DNA from: Prunus persica
Taxonomy: Eukaryota > Streptophyta > Magnoliopsida > Rosales > Rosaceae
DNA length: 64,000 bases
NCBI RefSeq assembly: GCF_000346465.2
Contig: NC_034014.1
Coordinates: 12,371,911 to 12,435,910 of the forward strand
Direction: 5' to 3'
The notes under the pieces are model-generated. The model saw nothing but the letters and a program-made list of their open reading frames with translations. It searched no databases and had not been told where the DNA came from. Shown piece after piece: positions 1-10,452 of this stretch (position 1 is its first letter; each line of letters starts with the position of its first letter). A program made the translations under genes and the position numbers.

Positions 1-222
1 TCACGTGCACATCCCCAAGTCAAGGGTCAAGTAGAGGCAGTCAACAAAATCCTAAAGCAGACACTCAAGAAGAAGCTAGGGGCCAAAAATGAAGATTGGT
101 CAGAATTTCTACTTGAGGTACTATGGGCCTACCGATGCACTGAAAGAATGTCTACATGAGAAACCCCTTATTCCCTTGCTTTTGGTTCTAAGGTGGTCTT
201 TCTTGTAGAAATTGGGGAACCT
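1..222 (+). pseudogene. Ty3/gypsy integrase C-terminal core fragment
   Basis: Frame 1 reads without a start, from the window edge, as the end of a gypsy integrase core. Visible blocks are HPQVKGQVEAVNKILKQTL, then a W-x-E-F-L-L-E-V-L-W-A-Y-R block, then ETPYSLAFGSKVVF and VEIGEP. In intact elements this segment integrates cDNA into the host genome. A TGA at 157-159 sits where the family has a glycine codon before ETP, so the copy is dead. Similarity stops at about 222. An LTR-like block begins at 241, so the element was broken by a later insertion or rearrangement. The 5' part lies outside the window. Family assignment is secure; lineage within gypsy is not resolved. Confidence 0.85.
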
Positions 223-240
223 ATTGAAGGGAAAATTGGG

Positions 241-2173
241 TGTAGGGATTTCTAAAATCCCATAAAGCTATGAGAGAACAAATCATTTAGCCTATGCATA
301 TCATATATGAAATCAAATAAAGCATAAGCAAGAAAGTAGCTAGAGATTCATACTCTCTACGTAGGTTCCAATATTTATAGGCCTATGAAAGTTTGCACCA
401 TTGACACCAATATCAAATATTAAAGAGAAGGTAGAAAGTGAAGTTACCTTTGGAGCGTATCTTGAATCCCAAAATGGTATTCAAGTAGAGGGAATTGTCC
501 CTTAGTTGTTGATTCTCCACCTTGTTCTCCAAATAGGTGCAAAAGATATTATGTTTCCCCAAAGTATCTTCACCGAGGTAGAATGAGAATGAGAGAATAA
601 GGAACCAAGAGAAGAAAATGGGTGCTAGCCTTTTTTTCTCTATGGTGGCCAGCCAAGGGAGACAAAGGAGGAGGCTTGATGTCTTCCTCTCTTCCAAAAT
701 GCCTAACTTGAAACCCTAAGGAGTTTTGATGCTATGGAAATGAATATATAGAGACATTTTGTCACACATGTGTACCCAAAAATCCCCATGTGCCGCACCC
801 TCAATCTTCTTGGCCTTTTTTGGCTACTTCGGTCCACCACATTAATCCTTTAATGTGTCACACTTTGCCTAAATCCATAAGGTCCATTCTTATAAGTATT
901 AAAGTCAATAGGACTAAAACTAAAGTTCCATAACTTTAATTAATTCATTTAAGCTAATCTAATTAGTTTAATTAATTGGATGACTTAACTAATTTAGTCA
1001 CTATCTTGTCTAACAAGCTTTGGCCCTAGTCGACCTTTTGTTGACCGTGTCAAGTCTCAGGACAACGGTTTGACCTTTGACTTTGACTTTGACTTTGACC
1101 AAGCGGGAAATTCATTTATTCTCTTTTCAATTCTCGATCCATACCTTTTTAGTATGCAATCTTATAGGTTCTAATTAACGAGGCTGTGGATAAGAATGAT
1201 TACTTCTAAACCGAATGTGAATTGTATCCCTGTATACAATTCTCCCTATTGGAGAAGACTAATTGTAATTAGTCTTACAGAGCTTCCATAAACCATGAGT
1301 GCCACCTAGCAATATATCATGGCTACCCAAGCTAAATAGAATCCATCTAAAGAACCTAGTCAGTTTGTAATTACAATACAATTCAGTCTTTCTCGATTAC
1401 AATACTCTATGTCGTGTTGGGATATGGTTAACTCGTGTCAAATCCCTGACATGAAATCTTCAGGTTATATGATTCTCTTGGATGTAATTGCAAATGTTCT
1501 TATTTCAACTCTCATAATGTATTTTGGCCAAAGATTAAACTAATCATATCTTTATAGTGTTCTCTCTTCTTACTAAGAGCAGAGATTCCTTGTTATACAT
1601 TCATATGCCTCTTTGTATGTGCTAAGTATCTTGAGGAACACCTTTAAGTCACATCTTTTTGATACGACTGTGTGGTGCTCTCAAAGATGAACAACTCATA
1701 CACAAGACAACCGTGATGCCTCAGGTCTTAGGACTAATTTGCATTATCATAACTTTAGAATTCTTTGTTTGACATTTATGAGTAAGACTTCCGTATAAGA
1801 ATTCTTAAAATGATCGCATTCAGTGAACTCCATCTCTATAAAGCACCAACACACCTGTCTCAATGTCTCTATACAAATAACTTGAGACTAGTCATCCTTC
1901 CAATTGAGCAGACTACCAGTATTTGTAGAGTACCATTGTCCAATTGGTGATCCTATGACCCGGAACAGTTTAGGATTTGATATTACTATAATGCAAAGGT
2001 CTCGTGAATCTAACTTCTTTAGACTACTTTTCATTCATATCTTTATCCATGGACTTGTTATTTTGTGTACATTATGTATCTTAGACTAACATTCATACCC
2101 CTTTGATTATATTAATTATATTATATCCTTAGAATATTCCATTTTATATTGACTTCTGCGAATATATCTAACA
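241..2173 (-). repeat. LTR-like block, copy A (minus orientation)
   Basis: This ~1.93 kb block is closely matched by 15442-17327 over its whole length, including the GGAGCGTATCTTGAATCCCA stretch near 450, a TTTGAC hexamer run near 1075-1100, and the block ending TATATCTAACA. Read on the minus strand it begins TGTTAGATATAT and ends CCCTACA, the TG...CA form of an LTR. No matching 5-bp target duplication is visible (TTGGG on the left, GTCTC on the right), and no primer-binding or polypurine tract flanks it. It may be a rearranged LTR or solo LTR of a copia-type element. No credible coding sequence lies inside; the short frames at 413-697 and 1904-2089 resemble nothing known. Confidence 0.6.
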
Positions 2174-2676
2174 GTCTCAGACTTGCATGTAAAGCCAATC
2201 AGCCACACAATGTGTTTGAACTTGAGACGCTTATCAAGCCATAGTCGATATGTTCTAGGCTTTTGTGATCTATGCTATATCAACTTTCCTTACAACTTAG
2301 AGATGATCAACGTCATGAGTTACTAGCTCATTTATGTAATGTCTTCCCTGAATTTTGGATGCCTAATGAGACTTGAGTTCCTCAGCTTGAGTTCTTGTCT
2401 CTTGAGAATTTCTCTTACTTTAAGAGTATTGATCTTTCACGGTAGGAACTACTCCTATAAAGGAACTTTACTTTTTAATCAAAAAGGGTGTTGGCATATC
2501 AACTTCTGCTGCATAGATATGTACAGCTCTTGGTCGTGAACCATTTAATGATACAACATCCAAGATTATCTAGAAAACTTTCTAGAGTGTCTTCCTATTT
2601 TATAGGAATTAAGATCCAATTAGAGTTCGTTAATGTGTGTATGCTTCCACTCTGATACTCTAATACTAGCTATCTT
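2174..2676. other. Unassigned sequence, no gene seen
   Basis: This stretch separates the LTR-like block from the solo LTR. It continues the same original locus as 6188 onward, because the solo LTR inserted at an ATCTT target lies between them. Short frames here have no recognisable domain, and I see no RNA gene. Confidence 0.4.
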
Positions 2677-4474
2677 TATAACAACCCAAACCTTAATTCA
2701 TTTTTAATTATTATTTTATTATGGGAAAAGACTACTTTGCCCCCAGAATATTTTATTAGGTTTAAAGTTGACTTTTTGACTGGGAAGGAATTTAGAAATT
2801 TGGACTATACCGTCGCGTAGATCTCATCAAAATAAGTTCGTAGACATGTAGTGGGCTCGAATCGAAGCTATAATGAGGAACATATGATCAAAATAATTAT
2901 AGGGGCAAAATGGTAATTTTGCGAAACTGGATTTTAAAAATCCAGATTTCTTTTCTTCTCTCTCCCCCCCCCCCCCCTCCCCAAGACTATCTCTTCTAGC
3001 AGTGCCCTCCCAATCCTCCAAAACACCGCCTTCGGCCACCAGAGGCCACGACACCGGAGCCAAACGAATCGGCTCGACCCTGCCTTCGAAACCCAGGCCA
3101 TCCCCCGCCGTCAACAGCTGCCAAGCCACCAGAAATTCGAAGACTTTCGCCGATTTTGACAGAAAATTTGAGGACTCAATCTCTCTCATCCGGCAATCAA
3201 GGTATGGATTCTCGACTATTTTTCATGCTCTAGCTGATGGTTGGGTAGGATTTGATCAATTCCTAGCGTAGATAACTCAATTTGGAACCCCAAATTTGGC
3301 CGGATTTCGGGTTGAAACTCCTGCCACTTCCGGCCATTTTTTGGGGTATGTCCAAGAACAAAAGTGGCTCCAATCAATGTCTCGAACCTAGGGTAGGAAT
3401 CTTGGCCCATGATTTTGAGAGTTTTCGGCGAGTGGTATCACTTTGGACACCCACGTGCTACGCATGCATGGGCACTATAGCAGAGGGGCATTGCATCCTA
3501 ATGCGATCCCCTTGTTGTCACGAGCGCGTATGTGTGCTCGGGTTCCAATTCGGATGTCGTTTGAGTCTCGAACGGATTTCGCCTATTGCGTGTTATCCGG
3601 GTTTGATAGGTTCAAACCGTTGGATCGTCTTGAGTTTAATATATGTTGATCTAGGCATCCCTAGGATCATTACTAAGTGAGTGGAGCTTGTTTTGAATAA
3701 GCATTATTTTCAAAGATTGGTTTACCATGCATTTAAATTAGATTATTTTGACTACGAAGTTGATATATTGGTTTAATTATGGAATTTATGTTTATTAGAG
3801 TTTATTTTCTACATTATGAAATAATATTTGTGAAAGTTGAATTTAAGGAAGGGTATATTGTATGTACATTATATAAGGATTATGAACTAAGGGAGAGTTT
3901 ATGAAAAGTTTCAGATAATAGTTTTCAAACCCACCACAGGAGTACTCCCTAGTTGCTTGAAACAGTTTGTCATTTATAAAGAATGCCCCATGAGTTTCGG
4001 GGACGCCTGAACCGTGTGGTGCAAGGACTGCGGCTCAGGTTGACTTGGTGTCTCCGAGGCCTGCGAGGAATGTGGCTCGGTTAACCTTGTGTTTCTGAGG
4101 CCTGCGAGGATGGAATTGACGGATATTTGGAATTGACGGTAATAACGGAATTGAAGGATCAGAAATGGGGGTACGCCTAGGTGGAGAGAATTTAAGTTTT
4201 GAGATGCTTTTAAACGTAAATAGAGGATTTCACTTGGAAGGGCTATTCGGTCATTTGTGTCCGGCAACTGCCAAGTGTTGGACACACAGGGGTTGTTTGG
4301 TACACAGGCTTGGCTTGGACTGGCTTGGACTAAATTTAGTACCATGTTTGTTTCATTTAATTCTAGTCTTAGATGGGATTGCTAATACCGGGCCCACCAA
4401 AAACACCTCCTTAAGAGGGGACTACTAATTCCATGTAGAAAGGGAAGATTAGCTAGTCCTATGTTTACCAATGT

Positions 4475-5540
4475 ATGAGATGCATATATTATATTGTAAT
4501 ACTAATAACATATATTACTATTATTATTATTATTACATACACATATACTATAATGTATATATATACATGTATATACACATATACAAGTATATATATACAC
4601 ATATATACATATATAATATATATAAATACATATAGATATATACACATATATTATTATTATAATATACTCATATACACATACATATTAATATTATAATAAT
4701 AGCATACATGTATACATGTATATATGTAACATATATTATATTATATATTAAGGTACATATATACATGTATATACATGTATATATATAAACACATATATAC
4801 ATATATAATATATAAATACATATAGATATATACACGTATATTATTATTATAATATACCCATATACATATGCATATTAATATTATAATAATAGCATACATG
4901 TATATGTAATATATATTATTATAATACATATATAAGTATATATACATATATGTGTATATATTATACCCATGTATGTATTATAATATACATATACACATGT
5001 ATATAGACATATACATTATATATTTATACTATATGTATATATATTATAATATACATATATACACGTATATACATGTATATTATTATTATAACATACCCAT
5101 ATATATTATCTATTATAATATACATATGTATATGTATATGTATTATACCCATGTATATATTATAATATATAGATACACCTATATACACATATATTATATA
5201 CATGTATATACGTATATATACATGTATATATATGTATATTATAATATATAATATATATACATATGTATTTTATGATATATAATATATATGTATATATACA
5301 TACATATATAATATACATATATACACGTATATACATGTATATTATTATTATTATTATAACATACCCATATATATTATATATTATAATATACGTACATATA
5401 TATAAATATATGTATATGTATTATACCCATGTATATTATAATATACATATATACACCTATATACACTTATATATATATGTATGTACGGTTTATATTATTT
5501 AAAATATATAATATTATTATAATATACTTATATACATATA
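4475..5540. repeat. TA/TAC/TTA microsatellite field with higher-order repeats
   Basis: About 1.07 kb of nearly pure A+T with scattered C and G, built from TATACA, CATATA, ATTATTA and related units. It is not random. The block at about 4645-4745 recurs at about 4840-4925, and the block at about 5060-5115 recurs at about 5322-5375, so whole segments were duplicated. Tyr/Ile-rich reading frames on both strands are artefacts of the repeat. A short tail of the same type follows at 5943-6000. Confidence 0.9.
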
Positions 5541-5942
5541 CAGTCCCCTTCTATTGAGGGATCCCTCAAATAATTTTATTTGAGGGACGCCCTTTAGAGT
5601 ACTCTACAATTCTTTTCCCAATAATCCAAACCATCTATTTTTTAGGTATTCATTCATAGATCATCCTTACAAAAAATTAGACAAATCTGAAACCGTTTCG
5701 ACATCCAATTGTGTCTTACAAAATCAATGAACACGGTGCTTTAAGAAAAGTACTAAAATTTCAATAACTCAATTGAGTGGTCACATGATATCGGATTCAA
5801 GTGATTTTTTGTAGAGATGATCTTTGAATGAGTATCTACAAAATAGACGGTTTGGATTAGTGAAATACAATCCGGAGTGGGGCCTACAAGAGGTGTCCCT
5901 CAAATAAGCTTATTTGAGGGATCCCTCAATGGAAGCTCTCTG
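5541..5942. mobile_element. Short inverted-repeat element (MITE) within the microsatellite
   Basis: Terminal inverted repeats of roughly 60 bp bracket about 400 bp. The left end reads CAGTCCCCTTCTATTGAGGG and the right end CCCTCAATGGAAGCTCTCTG. Each end also contains the palindrome TGAGGGATCCCTCA followed by CAAATAA...TTATTTGAGGG, so each terminus folds on itself. It has no coding capacity. The flanks are TA microsatellite, so a TA target duplication cannot be proven. A related fragment with a CACGGTGCTTCAAGAAAA core lies at 35757-35810. Superfamily is uncertain. Confidence 0.75.
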
Positions 5943-6187
5943 TATACATATATATACATATATATTATATATATATATTATAAAATACATATATATATTT
6001 TTGAAAAAATAAAAAAATTATAGTCCTAGTCCAAGCATACACCAAACGCAGGATAAGTGTTATCCAACTTAGACCAATCCAAGCCAGTCCCTAAGCATAG
6101 TCCATGTCAAGACAGTCCTGTGTACCAAACGAGCCCACATAGGTTTCGGCTTAGATTCCAAAGTGGAATTTGGGTCGGGTCCTATCA

Positions 6188-7394
6188 ATCTTCGCTTATT
6201 TCGCCTTTCGTCTATTTGTGTTCTTATAACTCAAAAGATATGCTTTATTCGTTCTCCAGGGTTTTGATCCTAGGATATTACAATGTTGTCCTTAATATAC
6301 GTTTGTATTAAGTGCAGCTTCGTTTTGTAGTATCTTGGTCATATCATATATGATCGCATACTTATTGATAAGCATATGAACCTTTCATTTTCTTTGCTTT
6401 TAGATTTCTTTTGAAGACGATCTCACTAGGTGAGGGCGATTCTCCTTTTGACCATGAACTGGCTCCCAGTTTTCCTTTTGGAATATAGTCATTTCTAAAA
6501 AGCTTCTTCAAGATATTAATGAGCTACATGGTTGGTGTATCATACCATTGATCAACTTCTTGGAGTTTTAAAATATGGTGAGTCGATAAAAAGGAATTGA
6601 ATTGTCACTTTGTTTGATGATTCACTTGTGGTTTGCAATCATTCATTTTACTTGTTTTGCAACAAGTGTCTATTAACTTCTTTAATAGATATGACATCCT
6701 TCAGGTGATCTAGGATGTCCCATAAGATTCATTTATCACATTATAAGGTTCTAAACTTTATGTTTGAGATAAAAATTTTAACTCTCGGTTTTGTTTAATT
6801 TGACCTTTCAATATTGTTATCCTTTGGGGTATGACGTGAGGAGAAATTTTAATGACTTATCATAAAATATTATACTTTATTTATCCTTTGTGATAAAGTT
6901 CATTCATTGAGATGTTTTAAAGCTCTTTGACCTTTTAAAAGATTTCTTGTTCAAGCATTAACCCTTTATAACACTTAAAAGAGTGTTGATGCTCTCTACG
7001 TATTTCCCTTTTCTTCGCTTTCTTGAAATCCTAAATCTATTGGATTTTGAACTAGGCTTTAGTCCAATCAAGAGCGATCATCGGAGAATGCTATAGAAAA
7101 GACAGTGAAAACAATTCCATTATTACTTAGATATATCGTATACAAGTTATACATGATTTCTATTCTAGTTCCAAACTTTTAGAGTATTTGGATTTCTCAA
7201 TCTTTAGATGCAACTCATAGGCAAGAATTGGAACCTTTTAAAGAACCACACATTACTTATCCTATGAATATTATCTAGATTGTGAAATCTAAACATTTTA
7301 GAAATCATTATTTGTTATTAGATTTATCTAATATTTGATTCTTAAATAGAATCACATCTGAATATTCTAAACAATGTAAGAACACTTTCATACA
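6188..7394. other. AT-rich sequence, no gene recognised
   Basis: About 1.2 kb between the solo LTR and the Cassandra LTR. It has no long frame and no domain I recognise. It is the right-hand continuation of the locus interrupted at 2676. It is probably the decayed interior of a retroelement, but I cannot show that. Confidence 0.35.
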
Positions 7395-7399
7395 TTCAT

Positions 7400-7663
7400 T
7401 GTAACATCCCACATCAACCAACGGAGAGGGGATGATGCGCCTTATATGTAGATGCCTTCCTCCATCTAGCACGAGGCCTTTTGGGAGCTCATTGGCTTCG
7501 GAGTCATGGGAACTCTAAAGTTAAGCGAGTTTGGGCTAGAGCAATTCCAAGATGGGTGACCCACTAGGAAGTTGCTCTTGAGTTTCCAGAAACAAAACCA
7601 TGAGGGTGGGGACCCAAAACGGACAATATCGTGCTACAGCGGAGCCGATCCTGGGATGTGACA
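7400..7663 (+). mobile_element. Solo LTR of a Cassandra TRIM
   Basis: The 264-bp block starts TGTAACATCCCACATC and ends GGGATGTGACA. It carries a segment at about 7500-7585 related to 5S rRNA, with an A-box-like AAAGTTAAGCGAG and a C-box-like AGATGGGTGACCCACTAGG. LTRs derived from 5S rRNA define Cassandra, a non-coding terminal-repeat retrotransposon in miniature. Perfect TSDs of TTCAT flank it (7395-7399 and 7664-7668), so it is a solo LTR. The 5S-like portion is mutated and is not a 5S gene. The same family occurs complete at 33047-33664. Confidence 0.92.
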
Positions 7664-7789
7664 TTCATCCCACAAAGCATACAGAGGTTATGCATCATAT
7701 TACCATAATATAAAGCGGAGCCGATCCTGGGATGTGACATTCATCCCACAAAGCATACAGAGGTTATGCATCATATTACCATAATATAA
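7638..7789. repeat. 76-bp exact tandem duplication across the Cassandra boundary
   Basis: Bases 7638-7713 are repeated as 7714-7789. Each copy holds the last 26 bases of the Cassandra LTR, the TTCAT target duplication and about 45 bases of flank ending ACCATAATATAA. The duplication arose after the Cassandra insertion. The two copies look identical, which suggests it is young, or could reflect an assembly artefact. Confidence 0.9.
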
Positions 7790-8139
7790 ATAATCATATA
7801 TAAAGCAAACTAGTGGTTATGTCAAACAAACCATAAAAGCTATATTCTAAAACATGATGATAGCAAATAAGTACTTTATACATCCCAAAACAAATAAACT
7901 AAATAAGTTCATAGGTTTTGAAAGACCTCCATAAACAAAAGAAAGCATGCTTGCTGATTCCAAATCCTAGAACGCTTCATCCTCCATGAGCTTCCTACTT
8001 GTTCCCTGCCTCTGCAGCAACATGACCTACAATAGATCATTTGTTAGATTCAAGAAAGGTATAAACATTTGTCTAGAATTTACTGGCAAAGTGAACTGTG
8101 CCTTCAACTCTATTGCCCCTCTAGCTAGCTAAGTAAACC

Positions 8140-8958
8140 CGGCAATTCCTCTTCCAATGTCCAGCTTTTCCACAATGGAAACATAGTCCTTTCACCTCTT
8201 TGTCTTCTTCCTGCTACTTCTTCTTGATACCTCCCTTAGGTTTGAGAGCAGGGTTCCCGTTCTTCTTCTTGTTGGCCTTGAATTTACCTTTACCTTTCTG
8301 ATTAGGCTTGGCAAAAGAAGTTGATCCCTTCTCAAAAACAGCTATTGTTCCATTCCCTCCTTCCTTCTTGAAAGTCTTTTTAGTAATCACACGCATATTC
8401 AGTAGCTCTGAGAGAGTGTGCTCCATCTTCCCCATATTGTAGTTCATGACAAACTAGGAGAAGGAATAGGAAAGAGATGCAAGGAAGATGTTGGTGGCTA
8501 GACTAGCATCCAATGGACTATCAAGACTTTCCAACTGCTCAATCCAATCATCTTCAGTCCATGTTCGTGAACTGGTGCTCCCTTGACCATTTTGGTTTTA
8601 TAAGCTCACTTATAGCACTGTAGCATTTGTTGAGTGTGCCTTCTCCATAAATCTCTCAAAGATGGAATATCATGTCAGTAGCATGGATCATATTCTCATT
8701 CTGTCTTTGGAGCTCCTCATTCATGGAAGCTATAATGTAGTAGTTGGCTTGACAGTCATCGTCCACATGCTTGTCATACATAGCATGCATTTTCTCTAAA
8801 GAGTCTTCACAAGGAGGCTCTATGTCAAGAGCTTGCTCTAGCACATACGCAATCTTTTCAATAGTCTTGAATATCTTAAGATTGCGGTACCATGTTGGAA
8901 AGTTGTATCCTTCTAGACAATGCTTGTCTAGGATTTTGGCAAATGAGGTTCCAGACAT
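8140..8958 (-). pseudogene. copia-type gag remnant
   Basis: Read on the minus strand from ATG at 8958, the protein starts MSGTSFAKILDKHCLEGYNF with P-T-W after it. This is the N-terminal gag domain of copia retrotransposons (UBN2/gag-polypeptide type), ending at about 8656. A second segment (8447-8214) is Lys/Gly-rich. Next comes a zinc knuckle, CFHCGKAGHWKRNC, near 8200-8150, in a different frame. Gag packages element RNA. No protease or polymerase follows below 8140, so this is either a gag-only derivative or a truncated copy. The frame is broken between 8447 and 8656. Confidence 0.75.
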
Positions 8959-9550
8959 ATCTACAAATACATATAGCTAAGTTTTAGATTGATTTTAGAT
9001 GTACCATTGACTCGGGTCTTTAAGTCAATTGGTACCTCCCATTATTTTTGGCAAATTTCATATCCCTCAAGATGGAATCCGAGAATTTTGGTTAAAACTC
9101 TTAGTGGGATGGGAGGCTCCCTGTTATCCGAATTACCGCACCATAATAGGATCTAAGGATTCTACAGATAATAAAGAGAAGGCGCTTGCCTTTTTGATAG
9201 TTATGATATCTTGATATTGCGGTACCATGTTGGAAAGTTGTAGCCCTCTAGACAATGCTTGTCCAGGATTTCGAAGAATGCAGTTCCAAACATATCTACA
9301 AATACATATAGCTTAGTTTTAGATTGATTTTAAATTTATCATTGACTCGGGTCTTTAAGTTAATTGGTATCTCCTACTATTTTTGGCAGATTTCATATCC
9401 CTCACGATGGAATCCGAGAGTTTTGGTTAAAATTCTTAGTGGAATGGGAGGCTCCCTATCATCCGGATCACCACACCATAATAGGATCTAAGGATTCTAC
9501 AGAGAATAAGGAGAAGATGTGCTTGCCTTTTCACATTCTGATGTGATTAC
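8881..9550 (-). repeat. 335-bp tandem duplication of the gag start and leader
   Basis: The sequence from 8881 (ATTGCGGTACCATGTTGGAA) recurs from 9216, and the downstream ACTCGGGTCTTTAAGT block recurs at the same offset. The duplication covers the first 25 or so gag codons and the untranslated leader, so there are two copies of the gag N-terminus on the minus strand. The copies differ at many sites, so it is old. The leader is also related to 21925-22100. Confidence 0.85.
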
Positions 9551-9879
9551 CCATTTCATTTGGCCTCTAGCAAATGTGAACTCCCAAATATTATCGTGAA
9601 GTCCCATTGTACTAGTTAAGTCTTAGCCCACCATGCTTGCTTAGTATAGGGTTTTAAAACACAAGCCTCTTCATCAAATGCATGAAATGGATTCCTCTTA
9701 AACATGAGTACTATGCGTTTTGGGCCCCACTATATCTGAGGCAAGCCTTTATTTGCAAAGGTCATGCCTATTTGGAATTCACCATGGTGGAAGACCACAC
9801 AAAGGGCATCAAAAATGCCTTTCGTTTATCGACTTAATGTTTATCAATTGATTGAGGGAGTTTTTGGTCTCATCTTTTA
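9551..9879 (-). other. copia-like leader, right-hand part before the nested insertion
   Basis: No gene. The sequence resembles 22120-22500, the leader upstream of the second gag remnant, and resumes at 13858 after the PIF/Harbinger-like element. Confidence 0.5.
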
Positions 9880-9960
9880 GGCCATCTCCAGCTACATGGC
9901 TAAATGTAGTCTATGGCTAAAAATTTAGCAGCCCAAAATATTAATTTTTTAAAGAATAGT

Positions 9961-10400
9961 TGATGTAGAACGGATGGCAGATTTTATCGCGGTTGAGCTA
10001 GAAAAAGGACGTAGCGGGAATTTGCAGATTTGTTGTCCGAGCTCTGATTAGGACGCAAAATACCATTTCGGAAAGGGAACGACGCCACGAGTCAAACTTA
10101 CTGTTTTCTTGTGATGTACGATGGATTTTGGCATTCTGAGGTCGTTTGGCCTTCCAAAACTGCATTCAAAGTTTCGTAGTTAATTCTCCGAATAAATTCT
10201 GCTTTTTAGTTTTAATGTAATAACTCCCCTAGCAGTTCAAGGGTTGAGAGTTGTGTATTTAGACAGGTTTGTTTGATGTTTCTGATTATCTCAGATTTTA
10301 ATAAAATTATCCCAAGAGAATTCCTCTTAATTTCTGGTGGAATCCAGATTTCTTGTTACTCAAGGTTTCGCTTGAAACCTTTGTTGCTTGTGCTGCGTCA
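9961..10400 (+). repeat. 5' LTR of the deleted gypsy element
   Basis: It starts TGATGTAGAACGGATGGCAG and ends GTGCTGCGTCA. It matches 12545-12969 except that the first 14 bases are absent there. The GGGAATTTGCAGATTTGTTG and CAAGGTTTCGCTTGAAACC blocks are conserved between copies. Confidence 0.9.
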
Positions 10401-10401
10401 A

Positions 10402-10418
10402 GTGGTATCAGAGCGGGT
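10402..10418 (+). other. Primer-binding site (initiator tRNA-Met type)
   Basis: TGGTATCAGAGCGGGT lies two bases after the 5' LTR. TGGTATCAGAGC is the standard complement of the 3' end of plant initiator tRNA-Met, which primes minus-strand cDNA. Confidence 0.85.
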
Positions 10419-10452
10419 CTCTCCCGTCTCGGCATTCTTGTCTTGTCTTATC

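Larger units (their letters stand above)
4291..6135 (+). mobile_element. Non-autonomous hAT-like element inside the solo LTR
   Basis: The ends are inverted repeats: GGTTGTTTGGTACACAGG on the left and CCTGTGTACCAAACGAGCC on the right. They are flanked by 8-bp duplications, CACACAGG (4283-4290) and CACATAGG (6136-6143), with one mismatch. An 8-bp TSD with such ends fits the hAT superfamily. The solo LTR at 21.7 kb gives the unoccupied form of the site. The subterminal regions repeat TTGGACT and its complement. There is no transposase; the interior is mostly microsatellite plus a small inverted-repeat element. Confidence 0.8.
2677..6187 (+). mobile_element. Solo LTR, copy 1, with a nested hAT-like element
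   Basis: The block starts TATAACAACCC (TG decayed to TA) and ends GGGTCGGGTCCTATCA. It is flanked by perfect 5-bp duplications, ATCTT at 2672-2676 and ATCTT at 6188-6192. It is related to 19429-21745: both share a GTTTGATAGGTTC block, a GGGGACGCCTGAAC/GGGACGCCCGAAC block, and the terminal TTCCAAAGTGGAATTTGGG block. With its own TSD and no internal region it is a solo LTR, the product of LTR-LTR recombination. The nested element at 4291-6135 accounts for about 1.85 kb. A poly-C run lies at about 2965-2983. Superfamily is unknown; gypsy is more likely than copia from the length and sequence style. Confidence 0.8.

Noticed and set aside
3002..3680. Frames of 89 to 132 codons on the plus strand and 120 on the minus
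   Set aside because: They overlap each other inside a solo LTR, and the homologous LTR at 19.4-21.7 kb does not conserve any of them.
4475..5502. Tyr/Ile-rich frames on both strands
   Set aside because: They are direct readings of the TATACA-type microsatellite and have no domain, start context or codon bias.
7500..7585. A 5S rRNA gene
   Set aside because: The 5S-like part is diverged, lacks the 5S ends and lies inside a Cassandra LTR with its own TSD. The same holds for 33130-33235 and 33480-33580.
10273..10452. Sixty-codon N-terminal extension of the gypsy gag
   Set aside because: It lies in the LTR and primer-binding site. The gag start is the ATG at 10453.
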